Shown: positions 27,738 to 38,100, counted from the stretch's first letter. The stretch is DNA of 64,000 nt from TMED109 sp002171375 (GCA_965657505.1 CBFHON010000001.1:186001-250000); one strand, 5' to 3'. Notes: generated by a model not told the origin, from the letters alone. Made by a program: numbers and translations.

Positions 27738-28378
27738 TTAAATTAAAACAAAAAATTATTAAATTTGCCAAAAACCTTAATGTTACAAACTTATCACCAC
27801 TTCGTTCAGGTAATTTATCTATTAGGCATAACTTAAAAAATAAAACTGAAGGTTTCTTAATAACTCCTTCAGGTAAGAAATATGATGATATTTCAATTAA
27901 AGATATCGTGTTTGTATCTTTAAAAGGTGAGTATGACAAAAAAGGATTAGAACCGTCATCTGAATGGAGATTTCATCAAGATATATATATAAATCAAAAT
28001 AATTGTAATGCAATTGTTCATGCGCATTCGATAAATGCTGTTGCTCTATCCTCCCATAGAATTAATATTCCTGCATTTAATTATATGGTAGCGGTAGCAG
28101 GCGGATTTGATATAAAATGTGCAGAATATGAAACTTTTGGAACTAGAAAATTATCAAAAAATATTTTAAAAGCACTTAAAGGAAGAAGGGCTTGTTTAAT
28201 TGCAAATCATGGACAAATTGCCTATGGTGCATCATTGGATGAAGCTTTTGAATTAGCAGAAGAGCTAGAAAATATATGTAAACAATATATCATTGCTAGA
28301 CAATTAGGAAAACCAAAAATTTTATCATTAAGGCAAATGGAAAAAGTTTTAATCAAATTTAAAAATTATAAAAAATAA
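27734..28378 (+). CDS. Class II aldolase, FucA/Ald2-like (probable methylthioribulose-1-phosphate aldolase)
   Basis: 214 residues. It resembles E. coli L-fuculose-phosphate aldolase along its length: 'SGNLSIR' (25-31), 'ITPSGKKYD', 'EPSSEWRFH' with the catalytic Glu77, zinc ligands H96 and H98 ('VHAHS'), 'ETFGTRKLS' and H159 ('IANHGQ'). All four active-site residues are offset by exactly four from FucA E73/H92/H94/H155. Methylthioribulose-1-phosphate dehydratase MtnB belongs to the same superfamily, but the PSSEW and TFGTR blocks look aldolase-like. With mtnA overlapping upstream, it probably splits 5-methylthioribulose-1-phosphate into DHAP and an aldehyde, as in the DHAP shunt. The substrate is inferred from context. 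Confidence 0.8.
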   Translation: MIKLKQKIIKFAKNLNVTNLSPLRSGNLSIRHNLKNKTEGFLITPSGKKYDDISIKDIVFVSLKGEYDKKGLEPSSEWRFHQDIYINQNNCNAIVHAHSINAVALSSHRINIPAFNYMVAVAGGFDIKCAEYETFGTRKLSKNILKALKGRRACLIANHGQIAYGASLDEAFELAEELENICKQYIIARQLGKPKILSLRQMEKVLIKFKNYKK

Positions 28379-28402
28379 ATAATATTTTTTGGAGTATAAA
28401 TA

Positions 28403-29425
28403 ATGCGAACCTGGCAATTAAATGCTTACAATATAGATGATTTGAAAATTGAAGATAAACCTGTTCCTAAGATAGTTAATCAAAGTGATGTTCTTATTAA
28501 AATGAAGTCAGCTAGCTTAAATTTTAGAGACTTAATTATGATCGATGGTGGATATGGGCCTACAGGAGGAGATATACCATTTGTGCCAATTTCAGATGGT
28601 TCAGGAATAGTTATTGAGACAGGAGATTCAGTAAAAAAATTTAAAAAAGGTGATATTGTAACTATACCTTTTTTTAAAGACTGGGACTCAGGAGATATAG
28701 GTCAAAATACATATTTATCTGCTCTTGGTGGTTTAGTTGATGGAGTAATGAGAGATTATATAGTTTATTCTGAAAATAAAATTGTTAAAGCTCCAGATAA
28801 ATGGAATTGTAATGAAGCATCTACATTACCATGTGCAGCATTGACAGCATGGAGAACTATAGTTACTGAAGGAAAAATTAGTAATAAATCTACAGTATTG
28901 GTTCAAGGATTAGGAGGAGTATCAATTTTTGCGATTCAAATAGCTAAGTTATTTAATGCTAATGTAATAGCGACGACTTCTAGTAATAAGAGAGTAGAAT
29001 TAGCTAAAAAATTCGGTGCGGATTATGTAATTAATTATAATGAAGATAAAGAATGGTGGAAAAAAGTACAAAAAATTACAGATAGAAAAGGTGTGGATAT
29101 AGTTGTAGAAGTAGGGGGTAGTGAAACTCTTGAGCAATCTATAAAATCCTCTAAGGTTGGAGCAGTCATAGGAATTATTGGAGTTTTATCAGGTGGAATA
29201 GCTAATTTACCAATAGGTAGGGTTATTTTTAAGGCTTCCCGGCTAATTGGAATAACTTGTGGTAATCAAGAAGAATTGCATAGTATGGTTGATAAATTTA
29301 ATGAATCTGATGTACGGCCTATTATTGATTCAACTTTTTCATTTGAGAGTTTACCTAGCGCTTTAAAATATATGAAAACTGGGAAACATCTAGGAAAAAT
29401 AGTTATAGATTTTGATAAGGATTAA
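28403..29425 (+). CDS. Zinc-independent MDR alcohol dehydrogenase / quinone-reductase-like protein
   Basis: 340 residues of the medium-chain dehydrogenase family. The N-terminal catalytic domain has 'SASLNFRDLIMIDG': the catalytic-zinc cysteine is replaced by Asn-Phe-Arg, so it is a zinc-free member. The cofactor domain has 'VQGLGGVSIFAIQIAK' and 'DIVVEVGG', fitting NAD(P)H. It starts 24 bp after the aldolase and is very likely in the same operon. One role that fits is reduction of the aldehyde released by the aldolase (2-methylthioacetaldehyde); this is inference only. It could equally be a general quinone or enone reductase. Confidence 0.78.
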   Translation: MRTWQLNAYNIDDLKIEDKPVPKIVNQSDVLIKMKSASLNFRDLIMIDGGYGPTGGDIPFVPISDGSGIVIETGDSVKKFKKGDIVTIPFFKDWDSGDIGQNTYLSALGGLVDGVMRDYIVYSENKIVKAPDKWNCNEASTLPCAALTAWRTIVTEGKISNKSTVLVQGLGGVSIFAIQIAKLFNANVIATTSSNKRVELAKKFGADYVINYNEDKEWWKKVQKITDRKGVDIVVEVGGSETLEQSIKSSKVGAVIGIIGVLSGGIANLPIGRVIFKASRLIGITCGNQEELHSMVDKFNESDVRPIIDSTFSFESLPSALKYMKTGKHLGKIVIDFDKD

Positions 29426-29427
29426 TC

Positions 29428-30156
29428 ATGATAACAATTTTAATTATAGAAGATGATCAAGTATGGATTGATCTTTTATTAGATGAATTAGAAAATTCTA
29501 TAAAGGATTCTTCCATTAAAAGTATATTATATAAGGATCAAAATGATGAGTTTTTTTTAGATAAGGTTAAAGAACTTAAACCAAATTTAGTTATATTTGA
29601 TGTTAATATGGGTGGTAAACCTAAAGCTGGAATAAAACTAGCAAGGTATATTAAAAAAAATTATCCAAATTTAGTATTTGTATTTTTAACATCGCAAAAA
29701 AATGTTGACCCTTTAATTTTAGATAATGCTGCTGAAGTTGGTGCAGATACAGTTTATGATAAAAATGATTTTGCTACTGATATTGAAGTATTAGGGAAAT
29801 TTATAAAAAATTCTTTAAATAAAGATAGCAATATTCAAAATATAATTAACGAACCTCCTTTAGAAATAGATTTTAAAGCACGATCTATTAAATTACATAA
29901 TATTGACATGGCTTTTACAAGAATGGAATTTGAAATACTTTCACACCTTATAAAAAATAAAAATCAAGTTTTTTCTAAATATCAATTATATGATTATTCC
30001 ACTAATGAAATTGTCCATGAAAATACCTTTGAAAATACAATAGTAAGTCATATTAAAGCAATAAGAGATAAATTTAAAAAAATTGATAAAAATTTTAACC
30101 CAATAAAAACGGTTCAATCAATTGGTTACAAATATGATTATAATTCTGATAAATAG
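29428..30156 (+). CDS. OmpR-like two-component response regulator
   Basis: 242 residues. Receiver domain 1-125 with acidic triad E8/D9/D10, phospho-acceptor D58 ('VIFDVNMGG'), 'FLTSQKN' and K112. The C-terminal winged-helix domain (about 145-238) has 'AFTRMEFEILSHLIKNKNQVFSK' broken by the usual turns and ends 'QSIGYKYD', the OmpR/PhoB trans-activation C-terminal hairpin. It starts 2 bp after the dehydrogenase gene, but its natural partner is the histidine kinase at 31175. It probably regulates the efflux genes downstream. Confidence 0.88.
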   Translation: MITILIIEDDQVWIDLLLDELENSIKDSSIKSILYKDQNDEFFLDKVKELKPNLVIFDVNMGGKPKAGIKLARYIKKNYPNLVFVFLTSQKNVDPLILDNAAEVGADTVYDKNDFATDIEVLGKFIKNSLNKDSNIQNIINEPPLEIDFKARSIKLHNIDMAFTRMEFEILSHLIKNKNQVFSKYQLYDYSTNEIVHENTFENTIVSHIKAIRDKFKKIDKNFNPIKTVQSIGYKYDYNSDK

Positions 30157-31109
30157 TTTTTATTTTTATTAATAAATATTTCTACTCTTCTATTTATTTT
30201 CTCTTTTACTCCGTCTTCTGTGATTATTTTTGGTTTGCTTTCCCCAAAATAGTAACTTGCAATATTTTCGTCGTTTACTCCTAATTTCACCAAATATTTT
30301 TTAACCTCATTGGCGCGCAACTTTGACAATAAAATATTATATTCTCTAGAACCAGATCTATCAGTATGACCAATTACTTCAACTATATAATTATTTTCAA
30401 TTTTATAGTCATAATGTATATCCTTTATGGTCTTTTTTATTTCTTTACTTAATTTATAAATATTATGTCCAAAATAAATCTCAAATTTTAATTTTTTATC
30501 AATATTATTTACTTTTTTAATTTCTTTTATATTTTTTATTTCCTTAATATCATTTTCTTTTTCTAATTTAGCTTTATTAGAATTAATATTTTCAACTATA
30601 TCCTCGTTGTGATTAATATTATTAGCTAAAGTATACAAACCACTATTCATCATATCAAAACATTTCTTAATATGCTCTGTTTGCCATGATTCTTCTAATT
30701 GCTCTAACCAACAATCAAAACCTAATTGAGTTCTAGCACTTAATATTGGAAAATTATTAGCTCTTTCTGTATTAAGTGTTGTTATCAATTCTAATCTTTT
30801 TTCTTCTGCTATAGGAATATATTCTTCTGCTATGTTCCAATTATAAATTAATTCAGGAGTTACCTGTATATTATTTCTAGCTTTAATACCTTTTTCTGCA
30901 AAATATGCAGCATCAATTTCATCATGCATTTCATTCATTTCATATAAAGCAAATTCTAAATATGAATCTGAAAGAGCCTGAGAAAATTGATTATTAGATT
31001 TAGGCATAGATTTAAGTTCTTCTATATTATGATATGCACATCCATTTGATATTAATAGAATTATAAATACTATATATAAGTGGTAATTTATTTTTAAATA
31101 ATTAAACAT
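30138..31109 (-). CDS. OmpA-domain outer-membrane lipoprotein
   Basis: 323 residues. A signal peptide ends with the lipobox 'LISNGC' (lipid-anchored Cys24). After a helical, charged middle (about 40-200) comes an OmpA-like peptidoglycan-binding domain (about 205-318) with 'VIGHTDRSGS', 'LSKLRANEVKKYL', 'GESKP' and 'NRRVEIFI', keeping the Asp and Arg residues that hold diaminopimelate. It is expected to anchor the outer membrane to the wall. The gene is inserted between the response regulator and kinase on the opposite strand, and its 3' end overlaps the regulator by 19 bp. Confidence 0.86.
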   Translation of the reverse strand: MFNYLKINYHLYIVFIILLISNGCAYHNIEELKSMPKSNNQFSQALSDSYLEFALYEMNEMHDEIDAAYFAEKGIKARNNIQVTPELIYNWNIAEEYIPIAEEKRLELITTLNTERANNFPILSARTQLGFDCWLEQLEESWQTEHIKKCFDMMNSGLYTLANNINHNEDIVENINSNKAKLEKENDIKEIKNIKEIKKVNNIDKKLKFEIYFGHNIYKLSKEIKKTIKDIHYDYKIENNYIVEVIGHTDRSGSREYNILLSKLRANEVKKYLVKLGVNDENIASYYFGESKPKIITEDGVKEKINRRVEIFINKNKNYLSEL

Positions 31110-31174
31110 ATTTTTTCCTTTATAATTAATAATTTACATTTAATACTTATTTATAAAGATTTACTTTTTAATTT

Positions 31175-32611
31175 ATGAAGATTTTATGTAGGTATTGGGT
31201 TGCAAATATGAATATAGCGCAAATAAAAGTCTGGCTAATTTTGATGATATCTTCATTCATATTAATTATAGGTATAATTTTATCTATAATTCTGAGTTCT
31301 TTATATTTGAGTCCTTTAGGAAAAAATTATGCCCTTAAAGAGTTAAATAAAATAGATAATATAATATTAAATAATCATTCAGTTTTAAAAGAAGTTTTTT
31401 TAGATTTTAATATCTCAAAAGAAGAAATTAAAATTATTGATAATTTAAATATTGTAAAAAATATTGACGGTAACATTAAATTTATTATTCAAGAAAGAGA
31501 CAGAAAAGTACTTTATACAAAAGGCAATATTAATAATTCTTCTCAAAGCGCAAATAATTATTTAGTTACAATTGGCAAATTAAGTATAGATTTTGTTGCT
31601 TATTTTAAGAAATTTTTTTTTAATAATTTTAAAAATGATTGTAGCGATTACTTTCGAAATCCATATACAGTTTTTCAAGATAAAATAGAAGTTTACGAGA
31701 TTCAGTGCTCATTTAATTTAAATAAGAGTATGATGAGAATCTATAAAGGAGGTATAAATAATACTTCGTATATTATATCAAAAAGTATACCTTTATATTT
31801 TAATAATAGAGTAGGAGCGGTTGTATATATAACTTCAGATGCTAGAAACTTAGAGGAAGATTTAGGTGTAATACTTATATCTATTTTAGCTCCAGTTATA
31901 TTTAGTATATTTTTAGTTTCTTTCTTTATAATATATTTACAAAGATATTTGCGTACAAAAATAAATATTAATTGGATTAATGCAAAAAATATTGCTCATA
32001 ATTTAAAGAATAAAACTAATGCAATTAAATATTATAATTCTAAACATTTTAAAAATATTGAAATGTATAAAAAAAATTCAACAAAAATCAATAATATAAT
32101 TTCTAATTTAGATGATTTTATAGATACTTCATTAAACACCGCAAAAAAAGAACACTATGAAATTTTAAGTAATAACAAGAATGATTTTATTGAAATTAGT
32201 TCATTAATTAGTTTGTTAAAAGATATATATATATCAAAAAATATTAATTTTAATATTAATATAGATGCTAATGATCAAGTGGTTATTCTTGGAAATAAAA
32301 ATAAATTAATAGAAGCAATTTCTGCATGTGTTGATAATAGCTTAAATTGGAATTTATCTACTGAACCAATATTAGTTACGATATCTCGAAATAATATTTT
32401 TATAGAATGTATAATAAGTGATCGTGGTCCTGGTATTAATGATGATGATAAAAAAAATATTTTTATAAAAGGATATAGTAAATCAAGTGGAAATGGAATT
32501 GGTTTATATATTGCAAAAAATATTATAGTTTCATATGGTGGTGATCTCTATCCTTTAGATAGAAAAGGTGGAGGATTAGATATGGTTTTAAAATTAAAAT
32601 TATTAAAATGA
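31175..32611 (+). CDS. Sensor histidine kinase with atypical H-box
   Basis: 478 residues. Transmembrane segments at about 19-43 and 229-258 flank a periplasmic sensor domain of about 185 residues. A presumed phospho-acceptor His275 sits in 'IAHNLKNKTNAI', where the usual Glu/Asp after His is Asn and the usual Pro is absent. The ATPase domain is complete: N-box 'CVDNSLNWN' (385-393), G1 'DRGPGI' (416-421) and G2 'GNGIGLYIAK' (439-448). It presumably senses a periplasmic signal and phosphorylates the regulator at 29428. Translation may start at the second Met (31208), where spacing looks better. It leads the efflux genes, 36 bp before the outer-membrane factor. Confidence 0.85.
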   Translation: MKILCRYWVANMNIAQIKVWLILMISSFILIIGIILSIILSSLYLSPLGKNYALKELNKIDNIILNNHSVLKEVFLDFNISKEEIKIIDNLNIVKNIDGNIKFIIQERDRKVLYTKGNINNSSQSANNYLVTIGKLSIDFVAYFKKFFFNNFKNDCSDYFRNPYTVFQDKIEVYEIQCSFNLNKSMMRIYKGGINNTSYIISKSIPLYFNNRVGAVVYITSDARNLEEDLGVILISILAPVIFSIFLVSFFIIYLQRYLRTKININWINAKNIAHNLKNKTNAIKYYNSKHFKNIEMYKKNSTKINNIISNLDDFIDTSLNTAKKEHYEILSNNKNDFIEISSLISLLKDIYISKNINFNINIDANDQVVILGNKNKLIEAISACVDNSLNWNLSTEPILVTISRNNIFIECIISDRGPGINDDDKKNIFIKGYSKSSGNGIGLYIAKNIIVSYGGDLYPLDRKGGGLDMVLKLKLLK

Positions 32612-32647
32612 ATTTTCAATATATAATTCCAAAAAAGATGCTAACTT

Positions 32648-34087
32648 ATGATTAAATTAATCCTTAAAATTATTTTATTTTTTATATCAGCTTTTATGAT
32701 CAGCTGTACATCTACGCAATATATAAAACCAGCACCTATAAATACTACAGATTCTGCAAATAAACTTTTGTCTAATAATATAAATGATCAAAAATTATTG
32801 TCTTATTTAAATAGATATAATCTCTCTATTCCAGATAAAAATGATTATTGGAATTCTGATCTTTTAGTAATGATTGCTTTATTTTATAATAAGAACTTGG
32901 AAATGAAGAGGGCAGAGTATGGTTTGGTTGCTTCTGATATACAAGTAATAACTGCTGGCTTTAAGAATAATATTTTAAACCCTATAACGGAATATCATAC
33001 AAAGGGGAAGCCATTTACGATTGGTTTGAGTTTAGAAGTTCCTACAAATAATATTTCTATAAAGAAAATAAAACTAGATTTAATAAAAATTAAGACTTTG
33101 ACTAAAGCTCTAGAAATAACATTACCTGCATGGGAAATTCGCACTAATGTTATGAAATCTATTGCAAAAATATTAAAATATGAAGAAGAGTACATTTTAG
33201 AAAATAATATAACTAATAAAATGAACAAAAATTTGAACATTATGAATGGGTTATATGCTCAGGGGTTAATTTCTTCAATTTTATTAAATAATTATAAGAA
33301 AGAGTTGGAAGAAAGAATTAGTAATTTAAAGATTATTAAATCTAAAATTAAAGCATCTAGAATAAATCTATCTAGTAATTTAAACTTACCAATAGATTTA
33401 ATAATGAGTATGAAAATTGCACTAGAAGACAGTAAAACTGCAACAATAGAAGAGTTAGAATCTACATTAGATAAAAAATTAAATTTTGCTTTGGTTAGCA
33501 GGGGAGATGTTTTGACTGCTTTATCTAAATATGCTGAGTCTGAGTCTGAGTTAAGATTATTAGTTGCAGAGGAAAATAATATAATACAATCTTTATCACC
33601 AGCCATCCTTTGGGATCAAACTGATCTAATATTTAATTTAACTGGTGCTTTATTATTGAAAAATGAAGAAATTACTGACGCTAAAATGAATAAGGCAATT
33701 TTAAAAAGAGATTTATTTAAAGCAAGCTTTGAGGCAACGCAAAGTATGATACTTCAAGAAGTATATAATTCATTTTCTAAAATGTTGATTGTAAATGCTG
33801 AGTATTATGCGGGTTTATCTTTGCTGCAGAATTCTAAATTAAATTTGGAAATAATAATAAATAGAAGGAAAAAAGGCGATTTAAGTAATCTTGATGTTTT
33901 ACAAGCAGAGTTATTAACTTTACAAAGAGAAAAATTATTATCTGATATTAAATTTAATAGGTTATTTTCTTTTTTAGATTTTGAAAACAGTCTGGGTCAT
34001 AGCTACAATAATAAAGATTATCTTCCTAAAGATGCTTATTATCCTATAGATTATTTTACAAATTCATATAAAGGTAATTCTCAATGA
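32648..34087 (+). CDS. TolC-like outer-membrane efflux lipoprotein
   Basis: 479 residues. Signal peptide with lipobox 'FMISC' (Cys20), then a largely helical protein with the two repeated OEP halves seen in NodT/CusC-type outer-membrane factors: 'EIRTNVMKSIAKILKYEEE' in the first half and 'RDLFKASFEATQSMILQEV' plus 'RRKKGDLSNLDVLQAELLTLQREK' regions in the second. It forms the trimeric exit duct of a tripartite pump. Its stop overlaps the membrane fusion protein start by 4 bp, and the RND pump follows. Confidence 0.86.
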   Translation: MIKLILKIILFFISAFMISCTSTQYIKPAPINTTDSANKLLSNNINDQKLLSYLNRYNLSIPDKNDYWNSDLLVMIALFYNKNLEMKRAEYGLVASDIQVITAGFKNNILNPITEYHTKGKPFTIGLSLEVPTNNISIKKIKLDLIKIKTLTKALEITLPAWEIRTNVMKSIAKILKYEEEYILENNITNKMNKNLNIMNGLYAQGLISSILLNNYKKELEERISNLKIIKSKIKASRINLSSNLNLPIDLIMSMKIALEDSKTATIEELESTLDKKLNFALVSRGDVLTALSKYAESESELRLLVAEENNIIQSLSPAILWDQTDLIFNLTGALLLKNEEITDAKMNKAILKRDLFKASFEATQSMILQEVYNSFSKMLIVNAEYYAGLSLLQNSKLNLEIIINRRKKGDLSNLDVLQAELLTLQREKLLSDIKFNRLFSFLDFENSLGHSYNNKDYLPKDAYYPIDYFTNSYKGNSQ

Positions 34088-35133
34088 AAAAAATAATATA
34101 TGTATTGATAGGAATTTTAATTGGTTTGCTAGTTTCTTTGCTATTATTCCAACCAAGGCTTGATTATTTTTTTGATGATGAGAGTGAATTAATAGATAAC
34201 GAGATGAAGATTTATGACGATGATGACGATGATGATTATGAAATTAATAGAGTAGAGTACTATAAAGATAAATTAGCTATAAAATTATCTGATGATGAAA
34301 TTAAGGATGCTGGAATTATTGTTTCTAAATTAACACAAGATAAAATTACATTAGAAGAAGAAATAAACGCTATATCTATAGGTTATAAAAACTTATTAGA
34401 TGTAGTTAGTAAATACGACGTTTTGAATTTACAGCTTAGTAAGAGCAAAATTAACAAAACACATAATGAAAGAATATATTTGAGATTGAAATCTCTTTAT
34501 GATGAGCAGGGTAGTATTGCTCTTAAAGATTTGGAGGAAGTAGAGTTTAAAATTGAATCAATTAAAGCTGATATGAATTCAATACAAAAAGATATGGATT
34601 TTCTTATTAGTGAAATAAAATTAGAATACGGCAGTATATTAATGGATGATGTTCTTAGTGAAAGAAAGATTTTTACTTCTTTAATAAATAATTCTTCTTC
34701 TTTATTAATCATAGAAAATGTTAATTTAACTAATAAAAATAGAAATTATAAATTTAATAATGAAGAATTAATTTTTCTTAACCCTTATAATGGGAATTCA
34801 AATTTAAGAGGTAATGTAGCTATATTTTTATTACAAAATATAAAAATTTCATCAAATAGCAAGTTAACTGTTTTCCTGGAAAATGAAGACTTGATTGAAG
34901 GTTATTTTATTCCAGAAAGTGCTTTACTCTATCACGGTGGAAAAGTATGGGCATATTTTAGAGAAAATAATGAAATTTTTTATAAGGAGGAGATAACTAA
35001 TTTTTATAATATAGATAATAATAAAGTTTTTAGCACTAACTCTTTATTAAATTTAAATATTGTAGTATCTGGAGCTCAAATATTATTAGCTGAGGAATTT
35101 CGCTCGCAAATTATGCAAGAAGATGATGATTAG
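34084..35133 (+). CDS. Membrane fusion protein of an RND efflux system, divergent
   Basis: 349 residues. An N-terminal membrane anchor (about 4-22) is followed by an unusual aspartate-rich stretch around residue 45, a coiled-coil hairpin (about 115-190, e.g. 'LYDEQGSIALKDLEEVEF') and beta-rich domains with 'GYFIPESALLYHGGKVWAYF', the barrel signature of HlyD/CusB-type adaptors. Lipoyl and beta-barrel parts are degenerate, so the call leans on context: 4-bp overlap with the outer-membrane factor and 8 bp before the pump. No CusB-like Met-rich metal site or heavy-metal-binding domain is visible. The Asp tract could bind cations; this is speculative. Confidence 0.78.
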   Translation: MKKIIYVLIGILIGLLVSLLLFQPRLDYFFDDESELIDNEMKIYDDDDDDDYEINRVEYYKDKLAIKLSDDEIKDAGIIVSKLTQDKITLEEEINAISIGYKNLLDVVSKYDVLNLQLSKSKINKTHNERIYLRLKSLYDEQGSIALKDLEEVEFKIESIKADMNSIQKDMDFLISEIKLEYGSILMDDVLSERKIFTSLINNSSSLLIIENVNLTNKNRNYKFNNEELIFLNPYNGNSNLRGNVAIFLLQNIKISSNSKLTVFLENEDLIEGYFIPESALLYHGGKVWAYFRENNEIFYKEEITNFYNIDNNKVFSTNSLLNLNIVVSGAQILLAEEFRSQIMQEDDD

Positions 35134-35141
35134 AATTTATA

Positions 35142-38100
35142 ATGTTTTATTCAATAATTAGATTATCTATATATAAACCTTTAATAACCATTTCCTTTGT
35201 TTTATTAATTTCTCTTTTTTGTTCTTGGAAATTATTTCAAACGTCTTTAGATATTTTTCCTGAGTTTTCGCCTAAATTAGTTGTTATTCAAACTGAATCT
35301 CAAGGTCTATCAGCTGAGCAGGTAGAGAATAACGTAACAAGACCGCTTGAGTCCTATTTGGCAGCTATACCTAATATGGATTATTTGAGATCTGAATCTA
35401 TTGCAGGTCTATCTGTAATAACCTTAACTTTTAAAGAAAATTCAGATCATAATGTTAATAGACAACTAGTATTAGAAAAACTTAATGGTGTTAAAAATAT
35501 ACTTCCATCTAATGCAAATACTCCTTTAATGATGCCTTTAGCTTCTTCAGCTGCTACAATTATGACTATCGGTTTTACTTCTGAAGAAAATAATTTATTA
35601 GATTTAAGAACTTTTGTAGATCAACATATTTCACCCGCTTTATTATCTTTAAATGGTGTAGCTGATGTAAATGTCTTTGGGGGTTACGAGAGGCAATTAA
35701 GTATAATATTAGATAAAGATAAACTTCTGAAATATTTTATTAGCCTTGAAAGCATTATTGATCATATCAAAGCATCTAACTTAATTGTATCTGGTTCAAT
35801 TCAAACACCTAATCAGGAATTACAAATTGTCTCAAACAATATAATCCCTATTGAGAAAATTAGAGAAATAAATCTCTTAAATGATAATGGCCAATATTTT
35901 AAGTTAAAGGATATAGCAACTATAAAATTTACTGCTGCAAAACAAATTAGTAAAGCTAGTATTGAAGCTACAGATGGTATTGTTCTAATGATCATTGGAC
36001 AGTTAAATGCTGACACTGTTGCTATAACAAAATCTATAGATCAATCTTTAAGTAAACTTAAAGCTTTAATTAGAAGTAATAAAATTGAATTGCATGATCA
36101 AATTTTTAGGCCTGCTAATTATATTTTAAAAAGCTTAGAAAGTATTTTAGATCATTTAGTTCTAGGTGGATGTTTAGTATTAATTGTACTTATCATTTTT
36201 ATGTTTAATCTTAAAGCTGCATTAATTTCAGCTTTATCAATACCTATTTCACTTCTATTAGCATCTATTTTAACATTAAGTACTGGCACAAGTTTAAATA
36301 TAATGGTTATAGCTGGCTTAGCTATAGCACTAGGTGAAGTTGTTGACGATGCTATCATAGATGTTGAAAATATACTTAGACGATTAAGAGAAAATGCTAA
36401 GTTAAAAAATCCACTAAATACTCTTAGAGTTATCTATAAAGCGTCACTAGAAGTTAGAGGTTCTGTTATTTATGCCTCATTAATAGTAATGCTAGTATTT
36501 GTGCCTTTACTTTTATTATCTGGATTAGTTGGTAGAATGTTTGCTCCATTAGGTATAGCTTATATACTAGCAATTTTTTCATCCTTAATTTCTGCGCTGA
36601 CATTGACACCAGCTCTATCAAGCATAAGTTTTAGAAAATATACAGAAACAAAAGAGCCGTTTGTAATAAATTTAATATCCCCTCTTTATAAGAAAATATT
36701 ATCTTATATTACATCATTCCCTAAGTTATATTCTATTATTGCACTCTTACTATGTTCTTCAGGAATCATTTTAGCACCTAAATTGAATTTTGGTTTTTTA
36801 CCAGACTTAAGGGAAGGGCATTTTATGATTCATACATCTTCGATTACAGGCACTTCCTTGTCTGAAACAATGAGAATTGGAGATAATATTAGCAGTAAAG
36901 TTTTGCAGATAGAAGGTGTTAAAACTATATCACAGTGGGCGGGAAGGGCAGAAAGAGGAGCAGATACATTTGGAAGCCATTATTCAGAATTTGAGGTTGA
37001 ATTATATGATTTGACTGGAGAAAAAGAGCAGATAGTACATGATAAGATTAGAGAGGTATTAATTAATACACCAGGAATATCTTTTGAACTAAACTCTTTT
37101 TTAGTTGAAAGAGTAGATGAAACTTCTTCAGGTTTTACTTCACCGATTGTAATTCAAATTTTTGGTAATAGTTTAGTTAATATAGATATTGCTAGTAATA
37201 AACTACACCAAGGTTTATTAGAAAGTAATTTGCTGAGAGATGTTCAATTAAAGTCTGTACTTGATAAACCACAAATTAATATTGAATTTAACAATAAATT
37301 ATTAGCTAAAAATAATATTTCACTTAATCAAGCTAAATTATTTATTAATACTGCGATAGATGGATTTATAATTGATAACTATTATGAAGATGTTTTACTT
37401 ATACCTGTAGTTCTTTTGTATAAAGATAAAAATCAAATAGAAAGTATTGATTATATAAAAAACTTGGTTTTGTTTAATAAGCTTGGTCAGCCAATAAAAC
37501 TAAAAGATATTTCTGAAATATCTATAACGAAAGGACGCTATAATATTCTTCATGATTCTGGAAGAAAAGTGCAAATTATAACTTTAAAACCATTAGGGGG
37601 AGCTATCAATTCAGCATTAAATGAAATTAATAATATTATAAATAATATTAATTTAGGAGATAATATTTATATTAATATAACTGGAAGTGCAATAGAAGGA
37701 AATGAAGCTCGAAAAGAACTAATAATTATCTCATTTTTAATTATGATAGCAGTATTATTTCTTGTCCTATTAGCTATAGGAAATATGAGAAATACTTTGC
37801 TAGTTTTAATAAATTTACCTTTTGCCTTAATTGGAGGTTTAATTGCAGCTTTAATGGGAGGCGGTATATTATCTATAGGATCAGTTGTTGGATTTATAAC
37901 CTTATTTGGTATAACGTTAAGAAACTCCATTATGTTAATTTCTCATTATCAGCATTTAGTATTTAAAGTTGGTTTAAAATGGAACAAGGATACTGTAATA
38001 AAAGGAGCAACAGAAAGGTTGCCATCTATATTAATGACAGGATTAGTTACAGCACTTGCAATGGTTCCTATTGCTTTTGATTCGGATAATGCTGGCAGAG

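Noticed and set aside
27734..28378. Methylthioribulose-1-phosphate dehydratase (mtnB)
   Set aside because: Same superfamily and expected beside mtnA, but the PSSEWRFH, ETFGTR and C-terminal blocks resemble fuculose-phosphate aldolase much more, and no mtnC or mtnD follows.
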